Shown piece after piece: positions 9,703-18,791 of a stretch of DNA of 56,283 nt (position 1 is its first letter; the number at the start of each line of letters is the position of its first letter). Origin of the DNA: an uncultured Lachnospiraceae bacterium (GTDB lineage: Bacteria > Bacillota > Clostridia > Lachnospirales > Lachnospiraceae); NCBI GenBank assembly GCA_949840805.1, contig CATKXR010000028.1:1-56283 (forward strand). Direction: 5' to 3'. The position numbers and the translations under genes are program-made. Below the pieces are notes generated by a model. It was given only the letters and a program-made list of their open reading frames with translations, searched no databases and had not been told where the DNA came from.

Positions 9703-10300
9703 CTTCCTCCGCCTCCTCCCCATAGGTACCGATCAAGGCACGCACATCCTCCCCCATCAGCACCACATTGATTGTAGGATAAATGACCAGGCGGCTCTGC
9801 CCGTCCATCTCCTCCAGTACGTCTAACGGTTCAATAAGCTGATACCGCTTAAGCAAAGCAAGTGTCCGCCGGATTTCTGTGACAGACGGCTGCTTGAAAA
9901 GCAGGCGGTAGGTTCCCAGCTTCTCATGGATCTCCCCCAAAGAGGTCATGGCATTGACCGAGGTGGAAACCGCTGACATCTGCTCATCATAAATCAGCTT
10001 CAGGGCCAGGATATAAAAAGTGGCCAGCTTGGAAAGCTTCTCTCCCATCACCTGCTCCCCCTGTATGTAAATCACACCCATCTGGCTGTTCTCCACAACC
10101 TGAATATCCATGATGGCAAAATATGCCCGGACAAACTCCAGGTGCTTACTGCAGGGATAGTAATCCCCATTCACCTGATACCGCCCTGTTTTCCGGTCAT
10201 ACCGCCTTTCCAGCAGAAAGGTCTGCCGGTAAAGCTTCCTGATGGCGTCTGTCACCTTCCTCTGTTCTTCAGACCCCAGCTCCTCATAATAATCAATCAT
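9683..10300 (-). CDS. jetB: Wadjet subunit JetB (DUF4194, MukE-like)
   Basis: 205 aa. It matches the DUF4194/JetB family: small, mixed alpha/beta, with winged-helix-like segments such as EIRRTLALLKRYQLIEPL and YPTINVVLMGEDV. JetB is the MukE-like kleisin-associated subunit that bridges JetA and JetC. Its start overlaps the jetA stop in an ATGA arrangement (10297-10300), and its own end overlaps jetC, so translation of the three genes looks coupled in fixed ratio. Confidence 0.85.
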   Translation of the reverse strand: MIDYYEELGSEEQRKVTDAIRKLYRQTFLLERRYDRKTGRYQVNGDYYPCSKHLEFVRAYFAIMDIQVVENSQMGVIYIQGEQVMGEKLSKLATFYILALKLIYDEQMSAVSTSVNAMTSLGEIHEKLGTYRLLFKQPSVTEIRRTLALLKRYQLIEPLDVLEEMDGQSRLVIYPTINVVLMGEDVRALIGTYGEEAEEDDGSGI

Positions 10301-11685
10301 AGGCTTTTCCTCTCAAACACCAGCTTGGGATACCGGAACCGCCCGTTATCCACCACTTCCCCCTCCTCATCCTCCCTGACACGGAAAGGGCTGTCCTTTC
10401 GGGCAGAGCTGTCATAAGCCAGCACCAGCTTCTCAAAATCCTCCTCCGAACTGACCGTATCCTTTGTCACTTCCAGCCTTCCGTCCTTCATCCTTCCTAA
10501 GATAAAGCCTTCCACCTCCTTACGGCTGTAGCGGTTCTGAACCTTATTGAGACGCAGAACCTCCTCTCCTGAAAGCTCCCCGGTATCCTCCTCTGCTGAC
10601 AGACTCTCCATAAAATCCTGCTTTGGCTTTCTCTTTTTGTACAGGGAGCCCTGTGAGAGAAGCGCTGTCTGAGACAGGTTCATCACATTGCCGATCCGCT
10701 CTGTCTCCCGCTCCAGCTCCTCCTTCCCTTGTGCCTCCGAAAGATGGTTCAAAAGCCGGATCACCAGCCCTTTCATGTTGTCCTCCCGGTTCAGAAGATA
10801 ATGAAGCCGGGTCACGGTCGCACGGATATATCGTGTATGCTCCCTGTCCATATTGATGATCCGGTGTTCAATGTCATCAAAGCCCCTGCCGATTAAGTCG
10901 ATCTCCTCGGTCAGGTCTTCCACATGCACCTCCACCCCCCGAAGCTTCAGATTCCGCTGGCACACCTGCTCAAGCCATGGAAGATCCTCCCCCATCTCCT
11001 TTAACCATCTCTTGATATCCGTCTTATACAGGTAAAAATTGTCCGATGTTTTCAGAATGTGGTATTTTTTCCGCACAATCTCCTCCACATATCCGTCCAA
11101 ATGCTCCTGCAAAAGATCCCCATACGCCTTCTGCTCCAAAAGCCCCGCAAAAAACCGGTCCATATTATGAAGCATGTCCTGTAACGTCTTATTCAGCCTC
11201 CGGGTATTTACAAGAGCAGCCTTTAAGAGGGAAATATTGGAACGGGGATCATTTTTAAAGGCAAACAAGATCCCATACACATTCTGGATATAGACCTGGG
11301 TCTCGTCCTCCCCTTCGCCTGCCAAACGCCCAAAGGCATCCACGAACACCGCGGCATAGTCCGGAATGACAATGTTCACCGTCATGGTGCTGTAATCCTC
11401 TACCTTCCGAAGCCATCCGGTCCTTAAAAGCCAGTTCACAATCCGAAAAGCCAGGGGCTCTAAAAGGTCAAAGTCATCCTCTGTCTCCTCCTGCTCCAAC
11501 GTCACCTTTCTTTTGGCAAAGCAGTCCCCCATCGCCCTCACGCAGATCTCCCGGCTCAGGTAATAGTTGCTGTACTGATATTCTTCATTGATCTGCAGAA
11601 GCGCCTCAATATAAATCTGCCTGTTCTTTGACCGGAACAGGCTCCAGAACGAGTCTGGTATTTCCGAAAAATGTTCTGTCTTCAT
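10297..11685 (-). CDS. jetA: Wadjet subunit JetA (DUF5716, MukF/kleisin-like)
   Basis: 462 aa from the ATG at 11685 (MKTEHFSEIPDSFWSLFRSK), the typical start of the JetA/DUF5716 family. The sequence is mostly helical with an N-terminal winged-helix-like part (GDCFAKRK to LRKVEDY), as expected of a kleisin that closes the SMC ring. The start codon overlaps the TGA of the MATE gene (ATGA, 11682-11685) with GGAG about 9 nt upstream, so the transporter and jetABC are one translationally coupled unit. The family assignment rests on overall sequence and operon order. Confidence 0.85.
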   Translation of the reverse strand: MKTEHFSEIPDSFWSLFRSKNRQIYIEALLQINEEYQYSNYYLSREICVRAMGDCFAKRKVTLEQEETEDDFDLLEPLAFRIVNWLLRTGWLRKVEDYSTMTVNIVIPDYAAVFVDAFGRLAGEGEDETQVYIQNVYGILFAFKNDPRSNISLLKAALVNTRRLNKTLQDMLHNMDRFFAGLLEQKAYGDLLQEHLDGYVEEIVRKKYHILKTSDNFYLYKTDIKRWLKEMGEDLPWLEQVCQRNLKLRGVEVHVEDLTEEIDLIGRGFDDIEHRIINMDREHTRYIRATVTRLHYLLNREDNMKGLVIRLLNHLSEAQGKEELERETERIGNVMNLSQTALLSQGSLYKKRKPKQDFMESLSAEEDTGELSGEEVLRLNKVQNRYSRKEVEGFILGRMKDGRLEVTKDTVSSEEDFEKLVLAYDSSARKDSPFRVREDEEGEVVDNGRFRYPKLVFERKSL

Positions 11686-13067
11686 CTGTCCAACTCCACT
11701 GCCAGGTTCCGAAGCCACTTTTTCTGCCGGTACCGGAAATACCCCAATACGGCCTTATAGACCTCCTCGGTCATTACCATGGCATAGACGACCCAAATCG
11801 TCTGCCGCAGATACAAACCTCCCAAAAACGCCATAGGCACCCCGATCAGCCAGACGCCGCTGGTATCCAGAATCAGGCACATCCTGGTATCCCCGCCGCT
11901 TCGCAGCACCCCCACTACGTTGACAAAATTAAACATTTTAAACGGCATAAACAAGATAAACACGATCAGGCACCGGTTCACAGCCTGGGCCACCTCCCGG
12001 GAAATGCTGTACATGCCGATCATATTCCACCGGATCCCGTAGCACAGCCCCATGGCCGCCAGCGTCACAAGAAACTGCAGAATAAAGAAATTCCTGGCAT
12101 ACTTTTCCGCCTGTTTTAACTTTCCCGCTCCCATCTCGTTTCCCAAAATCACCGCCGTAGCGGCGCTTAGGCCCTGGAACAGCACCACCACAATATCCTG
12201 AATGGTGGTGGCGATGGTAATGGCAGCCACCGCATTGTCCCCCATCCGGCCGTAGGCCAGGGAATACATAGTGGTCCCCAGTCCCCAGATAAACTCATTG
12301 GCAATCACCGGCAGGGCCGTGCCTGCAAACTGCCGGATAAAAGCCCCGCTGTAGCCAAACATCTCCCGAAACTTTCCCGCAATGGGCGATCTACCCAGGT
12401 ACACCACGGCCAGAATCGTCCCGGACTCCGCAAGCCGGGCGGCCAGGGTGGCAATGGCAGCTCCCGTCACCCCCAGCCTGGGCGCCCCAAAATGTCCGAA
12501 AATCAAAATATAATTCAGCACAATATTGATCATAATGGCCATGAGGCTGATTGCCACCGGCGCCTTCACCCTTCCCACTGCCCTCAACATTGCCACATAA
12601 GTATTGGTCACAGCCGTAAAAGGATAAGACAAGGCCGCCACCGCCAGATAGGCGGCCCCCGTCTGTATGGCCTTATCGCTGTCCGTAAAAATCCTCATCA
12701 CCAGCCGAGGACAAAAAACACTGGGCAGGGCAAACAAAAGAGCGCCGGTCATGGCAATCAAGAGGGCCAGCCCCGTCACCTTCCGAATGCTCTTTCCATC
12801 CTGATTCCCCCAATACTGGGCCGCCAGCACCCCGGAACCGCTGGCCACTCCGAACACCAGCAGGGAAAACACGAAAAACACCTTATTGGCAAGTCCCACC
12901 GCCGCAATAGCAGTCTCCCCCAGCCGCCCGATCATCATGGTATCCACCAGATTGACAATCGTGTTCAGCATTCCCTGCAAGGCCACCGGCAAGGCAATCC
13001 ATACCGCCTTTCGCAGAAAAATCCGGTCCCGCAGCATCTCCTTTGTATCCGTGATCACCGTAACCAT
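11682..13067 (-). CDS. MATE-family efflux transporter
   Basis: 461 aa, about 12 hydrophobic segments in two similar halves, starting at ATG 13067 with GAGGA upstream. Signature regions include PVALQGMLNTIVNLVDTMMI in helix 1-2 and the MGAGKLKQAEKYARNF loop. MATE proteins export cationic drugs or metabolites using Na+ or H+ gradients; the substrate here is unknown. Its stop codon overlaps the jetA start, an unusual partner for an SMC defence operon, although MATE genes are common and the pairing may be chance. Confidence 0.9.
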   Translation of the reverse strand: MVTVITDTKEMLRDRIFLRKAVWIALPVALQGMLNTIVNLVDTMMIGRLGETAIAAVGLANKVFFVFSLLVFGVASGSGVLAAQYWGNQDGKSIRKVTGLALLIAMTGALLFALPSVFCPRLVMRIFTDSDKAIQTGAAYLAVAALSYPFTAVTNTYVAMLRAVGRVKAPVAISLMAIMINIVLNYILIFGHFGAPRLGVTGAAIATLAARLAESGTILAVVYLGRSPIAGKFREMFGYSGAFIRQFAGTALPVIANEFIWGLGTTMYSLAYGRMGDNAVAAITIATTIQDIVVVLFQGLSAATAVILGNEMGAGKLKQAEKYARNFFILQFLVTLAAMGLCYGIRWNMIGMYSISREVAQAVNRCLIVFILFMPFKMFNFVNVVGVLRSGGDTRMCLILDTSGVWLIGVPMAFLGGLYLRQTIWVVYAMVMTEEVYKAVLGYFRYRQKKWLRNLAVELDR

Positions 13068-13108
13068 ATCTGTCCTCTTTCCTTTTTGTAATAAACGCTT
13101 TACAGAGA

Positions 13109-13140
13109 AAAAGAAACGCCCTTTGTCAGGCGTTCTTTTC
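13109..13140. terminator. bidirectional hairpin after the CorC-like gene
   Basis: The stem AACGCC (13115-13120) / GGCGTT (13129-13134) has an 8-nt loop. Minus-strand reading gives a tail TTTCTTTTTC; plus-strand reading gives CTTTTCTTTT. It separates the CorC-like gene from the MATE-jetABC operon, implying the operon has its own promoter in 13068-13108. Confidence 0.75.
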
Positions 13141-13176
13141 TTTTATTCCGGCGTTTTCTCCTAGTCCGCCTCTTCT

Positions 13177-14112
13177 TTAGCCTTCCTCTTCCTGAGGGTT
13201 CTCCCCGGCCTTTTTGGTCTCTTCTTCTATCCGCACTGCTTTTACCGTATGCACCATTTTATTTTCAACCTTCAGCACGGAAAAACAGACGCCCTGATAG
13301 ACAATCTCCGGCAGCTCCCCTTCCTGGGGTATCCGGTCCAACCGCGAGATTAAAAGCCCGTTGACCGTGTCATAGTTGTCCAGATCCTCCTGGGGAAAAG
13401 TAATTTTAAGAGCTTCCTGTGCCTGGGAAAGCGGCGTCATGCCGCTCATCACCAGGCTTCCGTTCTCCTGGGGAACAATAAACTTCTCTTCCACATCATA
13501 CTCGTCCAGGATATTCCCCACGATCTCTTCTAAAATATCCTCGATCGTCACAAGCCCTGCTGTCTGGCCATACTCGTCGATTACGATCTGCATATGGATT
13601 TTCTTGGACTGCATTTCCCGAAACAGCGAATCCAGCTTTCTGGTCTCCGGGATAAAATGGGCTTCCCGCAGCACCCCCGGAACCTTGGCCAGCTCCATCT
13701 GAGCCTCTCTGGGATTCTCTGCATGGACCAGCACGTCCCGCATATGTATGGTGCCGATAATATCATCTAAATCTTCGCCATAGACAGGATAGCGTGTATT
13801 GCTCCCCTCCCACAGCACAAACCGCGCCGCCTCCTTAAGTGTCATGGAACCGGAAAGCGCCGTAATATGCTTTCGGTGGGTCATGGCATTTGCCGCCTGT
13901 TTCTCGTCCAGTTCAAAAATATTGCGGATCATTTTGGCTTCCCTGGTCTCCAATACTCCCTGCTCATGCCCCTCATCCACCATTGTCTTAATATCGTCTT
14001 CCGTCACATTGTCCCTTTTCGATTTCCAATACCAGAATCCCAGCCATCCGACTGCCCCAAGGCAGGCCAATGCTCCCAAAAAAATCCACAAGTACCAATA
14101 GCCATCGTCCAT
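13177..14112 (-). CDS. CorC/HlyC-type CBS-pair membrane protein
   Basis: 311 aa. One N-terminal transmembrane segment (WIFLGALACLGAVGWLGFWY), then an acidic linker, a tandem CBS pair (about residues 70-200; TLKEAARFVLWEG, IDEYGQTAGLVTIEDIL) and a C-terminal CorC/HlyC transporter-associated domain (NYDTVNGLLISRLDRIP). It lacks the multi-pass DUF21/CNNM domain of full-length hemolysin-family Mg2+ exporters, so it is a short form, perhaps regulatory. It lies downstream of ndoA on the same strand, with a terminator after it. Confidence 0.8.
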   Translation of the reverse strand: MDDGYWYLWIFLGALACLGAVGWLGFWYWKSKRDNVTEDDIKTMVDEGHEQGVLETREAKMIRNIFELDEKQAANAMTHRKHITALSGSMTLKEAARFVLWEGSNTRYPVYGEDLDDIIGTIHMRDVLVHAENPREAQMELAKVPGVLREAHFIPETRKLDSLFREMQSKKIHMQIVIDEYGQTAGLVTIEDILEEIVGNILDEYDVEEKFIVPQENGSLVMSGMTPLSQAQEALKITFPQEDLDNYDTVNGLLISRLDRIPQEGELPEIVYQGVCFSVLKVENKMVHTVKAVRIEEETKKAGENPQEEEG

Positions 14113-14215
14113 CTTCTTATAAAAGCTCCTTTATCCTATGCCCCATTGTATCCCAACCATTGTACCCGATTTCCCGTATTTCGTCAATCCATACCGAAAG
14201 ATCCGTTTCCATTGG

Positions 14216-14563
14216 TTATGTAACCAGATCCAGGCTGACCCTCAACGCATAATTTACTCTTTGCAGCAGCTCCTCGTCAATATGGCAGATTTTCTCCTTC
14301 AGGCGCTGTTTGTCAATTGTCCGAAGCTGTTCAAGCAAAATGACCGAATCCTTGATCATATCACACTTTCTGGTATCCAGTTCCACATGGGTAGGCAGCT
14401 TCGCCTTGTTCATCTTGGATGTAATGGCCGCGCAGATCACCGTAGGGCTGTGCTTGTTTCCCACATCATTCTGTATAATCAGCACAGGGCGCACGCCCCC
14501 CTGCTCTGAGCCTACCACCGGCCTTAGATCTGCATAATAAATATCTCCTCGTTTGATTATCAC
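14216..14563 (-). CDS. ndoA: NdoA/MazF-type endoribonuclease toxin
   Basis: 115 aa with a GTG start at 14563. The sequence matches PemK/Maz[32 protein letters not shown], then ICAAITSK. These proteins are mRNA interferases cutting at short ACA-containing motifs. In Bacillus the order is alr, antitoxin ndoAI, ndoA. Here the 198 nt between alr and ndoA contain only a 13-codon frame and no CopG-type antitoxin, so the toxin appears solitary. Gene position (after alr) supports orthology with ndoA. Confidence 0.9.
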   Translation of the reverse strand: MIIKRGDIYYADLRPVVGSEQGGVRPVLIIQNDVGNKHSPTVICAAITSKMNKAKLPTHVELDTRKCDMIKDSVILLEQLRTIDKQRLKEKICHIDEELLQRVNYALRVSLDLVT

Positions 14564-14761
14564 ACCTGCTCACTCTCCGTCAATGATATTCCTTCCTCCT
14601 GTCAAAAACGCATCTGCGTCATGCTTCCCTGACAGTTTTAAGGTCTCTGTCAATCCCAGTATTCCCCGTTTCTTTCCGGTATATACCTCCGGAGCGCAAC
14701 GCTTCTGACCTTATTCTTAATTTATGACGGAAATGACAGTCCTGCCATTCTCTTTCATCCT

Positions 14762-15973
14762 TTATCCCTTTGTAACCGTCCCCGTAATTTCCTCCTCAAA
14801 TCCCTCATATCTGTCATCAAAATAATCCTTTGTCCCTACTGCCTTTCCTCCCTGTAAATATACCCGCGGAACCCTCTTTCCGATATCACAGACGATTTCA
14901 TAATGGAATCCGCCGCCCCACTCTGCCAGATCTTCCACCCGGATGATCTCCTGGCCGTCAGCGCCGATCAATGTCACCTCTGTGTCTTCTTCCACCTGGC
15001 CGATCCCGGTCACATCCACCATCATCTGGTCCATGCACACCCGCCCTAAGATGGGCGCCCGCCTGCCTTTGATCAGGACAAAACCCTTTCCCGACAAATT
15101 TCTGGGATACCCGTCCCCATAGCCTACCGGTATTGTGGCCACTTTCAAAGGCTCCTTAGCCGTAAAGGTTCCCCCATAACTTACCTCCCTGCCCGGCATC
15201 AGTTCCTTGACGTAAGTAACAAAGCTTTTCAACCCCATAACCGGACGGAGCCCTACATGTTCTTTCTCTACCTGATCGGACGGATACATCCCATAGATGG
15301 AAATCCCTGCCCTCACCCAGTCAAGAGACGCTTCCGGCATATCGATAATGGCGGCGCTGTTGGCGCAGTGGCGGACGGGAATCCGAATCCCATGCTTCTC
15401 CAGCATTTGCACAAAATGCAGATAGCTCTCCAGTTGTTTCCTGGCGGATGCCTTGTCCTCCTCGTCTGCCCTGGCAAAATGAGTAAACAGCCCTTCTGCA
15501 CGGATTCCAGGAAGGCTGCATATCCTGGCTGCCAGCTCCGCGCCCTTCTCATCCGGCTCCAAACCGATCCGGCTCATCCCCGTATCCAATGCCAGGTGGA
15601 AATCAGCCGTAACTCCCGTCTCCACTGCCTGCCCCGACAATGCCATAGCCTGTTCCATAGTAAAGACAACCGGGCGGATCTCCTCCCGGATCAGCTTTCC
15701 ATACCAGCTTTTGTGTACCGGCCCAAGAATCAAAATCCGCTTTTGAATTCCATGGCGGCGCAGCAAAAGAGCCTCCTCCGCCGTTGCCGTGGCATATGCC
15801 TCCACATAAGGGGCAATCGCCCGTGCTATAGGCACTGCCCCGTGTCCATATCCATCTGCCTTCACCACGCCGACCATGCCTGTCCCCGGCTTTATATTAT
15901 TCCTCATGGATTCCATGTTATAGGCAGCCGCGTCCAGATCAACCGTGGCATATACCCTTGTGTATCGTTTCAT
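14762..15973 (-). CDS. alr: alanine racemase
   Basis: 403 aa. PLP-dependent racemase making D-alanine for peptidoglycan. The PLP lysine is in VVKADGYGHG (about residue 39); the second catalytic residue is the Tyr of EVSYGGTFTA. The fold is an N-terminal TIM barrel followed by a beta domain (GRVCMDQMMVDVT). It follows the NAD(P)HX repair gene by 16 nt and precedes ndoA, a conserved Firmicutes cluster. The ~25-residue acidic C-terminal tail (YFDDRYEGFEEE) extends a little beyond the usual end. Confidence 0.95.
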   Translation of the reverse strand: MKRYTRVYATVDLDAAAYNMESMRNNIKPGTGMVGVVKADGYGHGAVPIARAIAPYVEAYATATAEEALLLRRHGIQKRILILGPVHKSWYGKLIREEIRPVVFTMEQAMALSGQAVETGVTADFHLALDTGMSRIGLEPDEKGAELAARICSLPGIRAEGLFTHFARADEEDKASARKQLESYLHFVQMLEKHGIRIPVRHCANSAAIIDMPEASLDWVRAGISIYGMYPSDQVEKEHVGLRPVMGLKSFVTYVKELMPGREVSYGGTFTAKEPLKVATIPVGYGDGYPRNLSGKGFVLIKGRRAPILGRVCMDQMMVDVTGIGQVEEDTEVTLIGADGQEIIRVEDLAEWGGGFHYEIVCDIGKRVPRVYLQGGKAVGTKDYFDDRYEGFEEEITGTVTKG

Positions 15974-15989
15974 AATTTACCTCCCTTGC

Positions 15990-17609
15990 TTACAAGCTTT
16001 TTCCTGTATCTTTTGTACTCAGCTCCAGGGCCAGTTCCCGGGCCAGCGGCCCCCTCTCTCCCAGCCTGGCCTCTGCCCTCTCTCCGGCCAGCCCGTGAAT
16101 ATAAACGCCATAAGCTGCTGCATCCTCTCTTGTCATCCCCTGGGCCATCAGCCCGCCAATCACTCCTGCCAGCACATCCCCCGAGCCTGCCTTCGCCATA
16201 GCGCTGCACCCGCTGCCATTGATATACACATTTCCGCTCTGGTCGGCCACCACGGTAGAAGAATCTTTCAATACGCACACTGCCCCCGTTTTTTCTGCAT
16301 ACTCCCGTGCCGCCCTGACCCGGTCGGCTTTCAGCTCACAGACAGCCTTTCCCGTCAGCCGCTCCATCTCCCCCATATGAGGAGTCACAACTGCTTTACC
16401 GGCAAAATGCTTTGTCAATCCCGGCACCCGGGCAACTGCGTTAAGTCCGTCCGCATCCAGCACTATACCAGACTTCGCCTGTTCCAGCACTGCCTCCACC
16501 AGCATCTCCACATAATCTTCCTGGCCCAGCCCCGGCCCGACTACGATAACACCGGCCCAGTCACAATACTTCCTTATCTTTTCACGAAAATCCTCCCGAA
16601 CCTGCCCCGTCTGCCCTTTTCCTTCTTCGCCTGTTCTGTCCGCCGTGGTTTCTTCCATCGCCGTACCTGCCGGGAAATCCAGGACTTCCACAATTGCCTC
16701 AGGAAGCTGTGTCTGTAAAACCGTCTGGTTTTCCGGCACTGTCAGAATCCGCACAAGCCCCGCACCCACCCGATAGGCGGCCAGGGCGCTCAAATAGGCC
16801 GCCCCGCACATTCCTCTCGATCCAGCTACTAAAAGCAGCTTTCCGAAGGTTCCTTTATTACTGTCCGCCGGACGCTTAGGAAGCCTGGCAAGATCTTCCC
16901 GCCCCAGCACCATCCCGTCCCATCCTGCATTCTTTAAGCTGCCGTCAGAAAAACCAATATCCTTTACCTGCACTTTCCCTGCATATTCCTTTCCCGGATA
17001 CAGCAAAAGCCCTGTCTTCAGATAACCGAAAGTAACCGTCACCGAAGCCTTCACCGCATCCCCCATCACCGCACCGGTATCTGCATGGATTCCGGAAGGA
17101 ATATCCACTGCCACAATATCCACGTCCTGCCCTTTTGCCATCTTCCTGATCAGTTTTTGGTAATCTCCCTCGATTTTTCTTGCCAGCCCAATCCCGAACA
17201 AAGCGTCTATAACAACATCATAATCCCGGATATCAAACTCTGACGCCGGCTTTAAGCAAATCCCCAGCCTCTCCGCGATCTGCCTCTGAAGCTCATACTC
17301 CGAGGTTTTATGCTTTTCGTTTCCTGCCTGAAATATTGTTACCTCATACCCTCTTCCCCATAGAATTCTTCCTGCCGCAATTCCATCGGCGCCGTTATTT
17401 CCCGTACCGCAGACCGCCCCTATCCGAACCTTTTTCCCTTTTCCATCAGGCATCCCGTAATAATGCTTCCTTCCGCAAAGTTCCGCCATATCTGCCACTG
17501 CTAAAGCCGCCCGCTCCATGAGCACTACCGATGGTATTCCAACCCTTTCTATCGTGTCTTTATCAATCTGCTTCATCTGGCTTCCTGTCACTGTATATCT
17601 CATTGCCAT
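15990..17609 (-). CDS. nnr: bifunctional NAD(P)H-hydrate epimerase / ADP-dependent dehydratase
   Basis: 539 aa. The N-terminal YjeF_N domain (about 1-220; CGTGNNGADGIAAGRILW) epimerises damaged NAD(P)HX. The C-terminal ribokinase-like YjeF_C domain (about 235-530; KAGSGDVLAGVIGGLMAQG motif) dehydrates it using ADP. Both halves look intact. The linker between AGTAMEETT and DFREKIRKY is longer and more charged than usual. It sits between rex and alr, fitting a redox-repair role beside the NADH sensor. Start by family alignment; an ATG two codons later is possible. Confidence 0.95.
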   Translation of the reverse strand: MAMRYTVTGSQMKQIDKDTIERVGIPSVVLMERAALAVADMAELCGRKHYYGMPDGKGKKVRIGAVCGTGNNGADGIAAGRILWGRGYEVTIFQAGNEKHKTSEYELQRQIAERLGICLKPASEFDIRDYDVVIDALFGIGLARKIEGDYQKLIRKMAKGQDVDIVAVDIPSGIHADTGAVMGDAVKASVTVTFGYLKTGLLLYPGKEYAGKVQVKDIGFSDGSLKNAGWDGMVLGREDLARLPKRPADSNKGTFGKLLLVAGSRGMCGAAYLSALAAYRVGAGLVRILTVPENQTVLQTQLPEAIVEVLDFPAGTAMEETTADRTGEEGKGQTGQVREDFREKIRKYCDWAGVIVVGPGLGQEDYVEMLVEAVLEQAKSGIVLDADGLNAVARVPGLTKHFAGKAVVTPHMGEMERLTGKAVCELKADRVRAAREYAEKTGAVCVLKDSSTVVADQSGNVYINGSGCSAMAKAGSGDVLAGVIGGLMAQGMTREDAAAYGVYIHGLAGERAEARLGERGPLARELALELSTKDTGKSL

Positions 17610-17709
17610 CTCCCTGCTTTCTTATATTCCGTAATTCCGTTCCGCAAAGTTTTCTCTTCACACGCCTTCACTCCTGCCTGTATCCTGCTTCTTATATGTT
17701 CATACAAAA

Positions 17710-17756
17710 CACCGGCAGACGATCCGGTATATGAAAAACCTAATCGTCTGCCGGTG
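17710..17756 (-). terminator. 14-bp stem hairpin downstream of rex
   Basis: Perfect inverted repeats lie at 17710-17723 and 17743-17756, with a 19-nt loop. On the minus strand it is followed by TTTTG. It lies between rex and the NAD(P)HX gene, about 80 nt after the rex stop, and probably ends the rex transcript. Confidence 0.75.
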
Positions 17757-17836
17757 GATTGTCCCAGACAGCATCCTGTTACTGTTCTCTGGCATCCAGC
17801 GACCGGTACATCCTCCTGTATGCATCGCTGCTGCCT

Positions 17837-18532
17837 TTAATGCCTGTGCTCCCTCTCCTTCTCATGTTTCCCTTCTTCCTGGTTCTTCATTCTCTCTTCC
17901 TGGTCCTGCATACTGCATACCCGGTAAGATAACCGCATCAGGCTCTCCGACAGATGTACATTCTCCACCACCACGTCATCCGGCACATTCAAATCCACGC
18001 GGGCAAAATTCCATATAGCCTTGATCCCTGCATCTACCAGCCGGTCCGCAATCTCTGCCGCCTTTGTCTTAGGAATCGTCAAGGCTGCCATCTGCACATT
18101 GTTATCTACAATGAACTGCTCCAGGTCATCCACGCCGCGGATTTCAATCCCTCTCACTACGAGACCAATAAGGCGGGGGTTAATATCAAACATTCCTTTG
18201 ATAATAAATCCTCTCTTTTCAAAATTCGCATAATTGGCAATCGCCTGTCCCAAATTCCCGGCGCCGATAATAACCAGGTTATGTTCGCGGTCTATTCCCA
18301 GTATCTTTCCGATCTCCGTATAGAGATATTTTACATTATAACCATACCCTTGCTGTCCGAAACCTCCAAAATTGTTTAAATCCTGCCGGATCTGAGAGGC
18401 AGTCACTTTCATCCGCACACTCAGCTCATTCGAAGAAATGCGTTCCACACCACTCTCCAACAATTCTTCCAGATAACGGTAATACCGAGGAAGCCGGGTA
18501 ACTACTGCCTTCGATATTTCTCTTCCTTCCAT
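17837..18532 (-). CDS. rex: redox-sensing transcriptional repressor Rex
   Basis: 231 aa. N-terminal winged helix (residues about 1-80; LPRYYRYLEELLESGVERIS, ASQIRQDLNNFG) and C-terminal Rossmann domain with GAGNLGQAIANY. Rex senses the NADH/NAD+ ratio and represses fermentation and respiration genes when NAD+ is high. The C-terminus carries an extra charged tail (QDQEERMKNQEEGKHEKERE). The gene has a consensus promoter of its own at 18572-18600. Confidence 0.95.
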   Translation of the reverse strand: MEGREISKAVVTRLPRYYRYLEELLESGVERISSNELSVRMKVTASQIRQDLNNFGGFGQQGYGYNVKYLYTEIGKILGIDREHNLVIIGAGNLGQAIANYANFEKRGFIIKGMFDINPRLIGLVVRGIEIRGVDDLEQFIVDNNVQMAALTIPKTKAAEIADRLVDAGIKAIWNFARVDLNVPDDVVVENVHLSESLMRLSYRVCSMQDQEERMKNQEEGKHEKEREHRH

Positions 18533-18571
18533 GGATATACACCTTTCTCTTCTTTCGATCTCTTACTGTTT

Positions 18572-18600
18572 ATTATATCCTCACATTAAATTAATGTCAA
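18572..18600 (-). promoter_or_regulatory. consensus promoter of rex with spacer palindrome
   Basis: On the minus strand TTGACA (18595-18600), a 17-nt spacer and TATAAT (18572-18577): a perfect sigma-A promoter about 40 nt upstream of the rex ATG. The spacer contains the 7-1-7 palindrome ACATTAAATTAATGT (18583-18597), well placed for a repressor. It resembles but does not match the Rex consensus (TTGTTAA-N4-TTAACAA), so autoregulation is possible but unproven. Confidence 0.75.
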
Positions 18601-18791
18601 ATACGTTTTTATTTGTGTACAATCCCAAAAAAACAACTGTTGACAGCCATTCCTGTTTCTTCTTGGGAGATTGCCTCCCTTATATTGGTTGAAAAAAATC
18701 CCAACCTATATTATACTTACATACACAGTCCCCGCGGCTGATTTTGCAGTTTTCATTCTGCGTCAAAAACCAAAAGAAACGGAGTTAAAAC

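Noticed and set aside
12492..13091. 199-codon plus-strand frame opposite the MATE gene
   Set aside because: His/Pro/Gln-rich mirror frame of a membrane protein gene.
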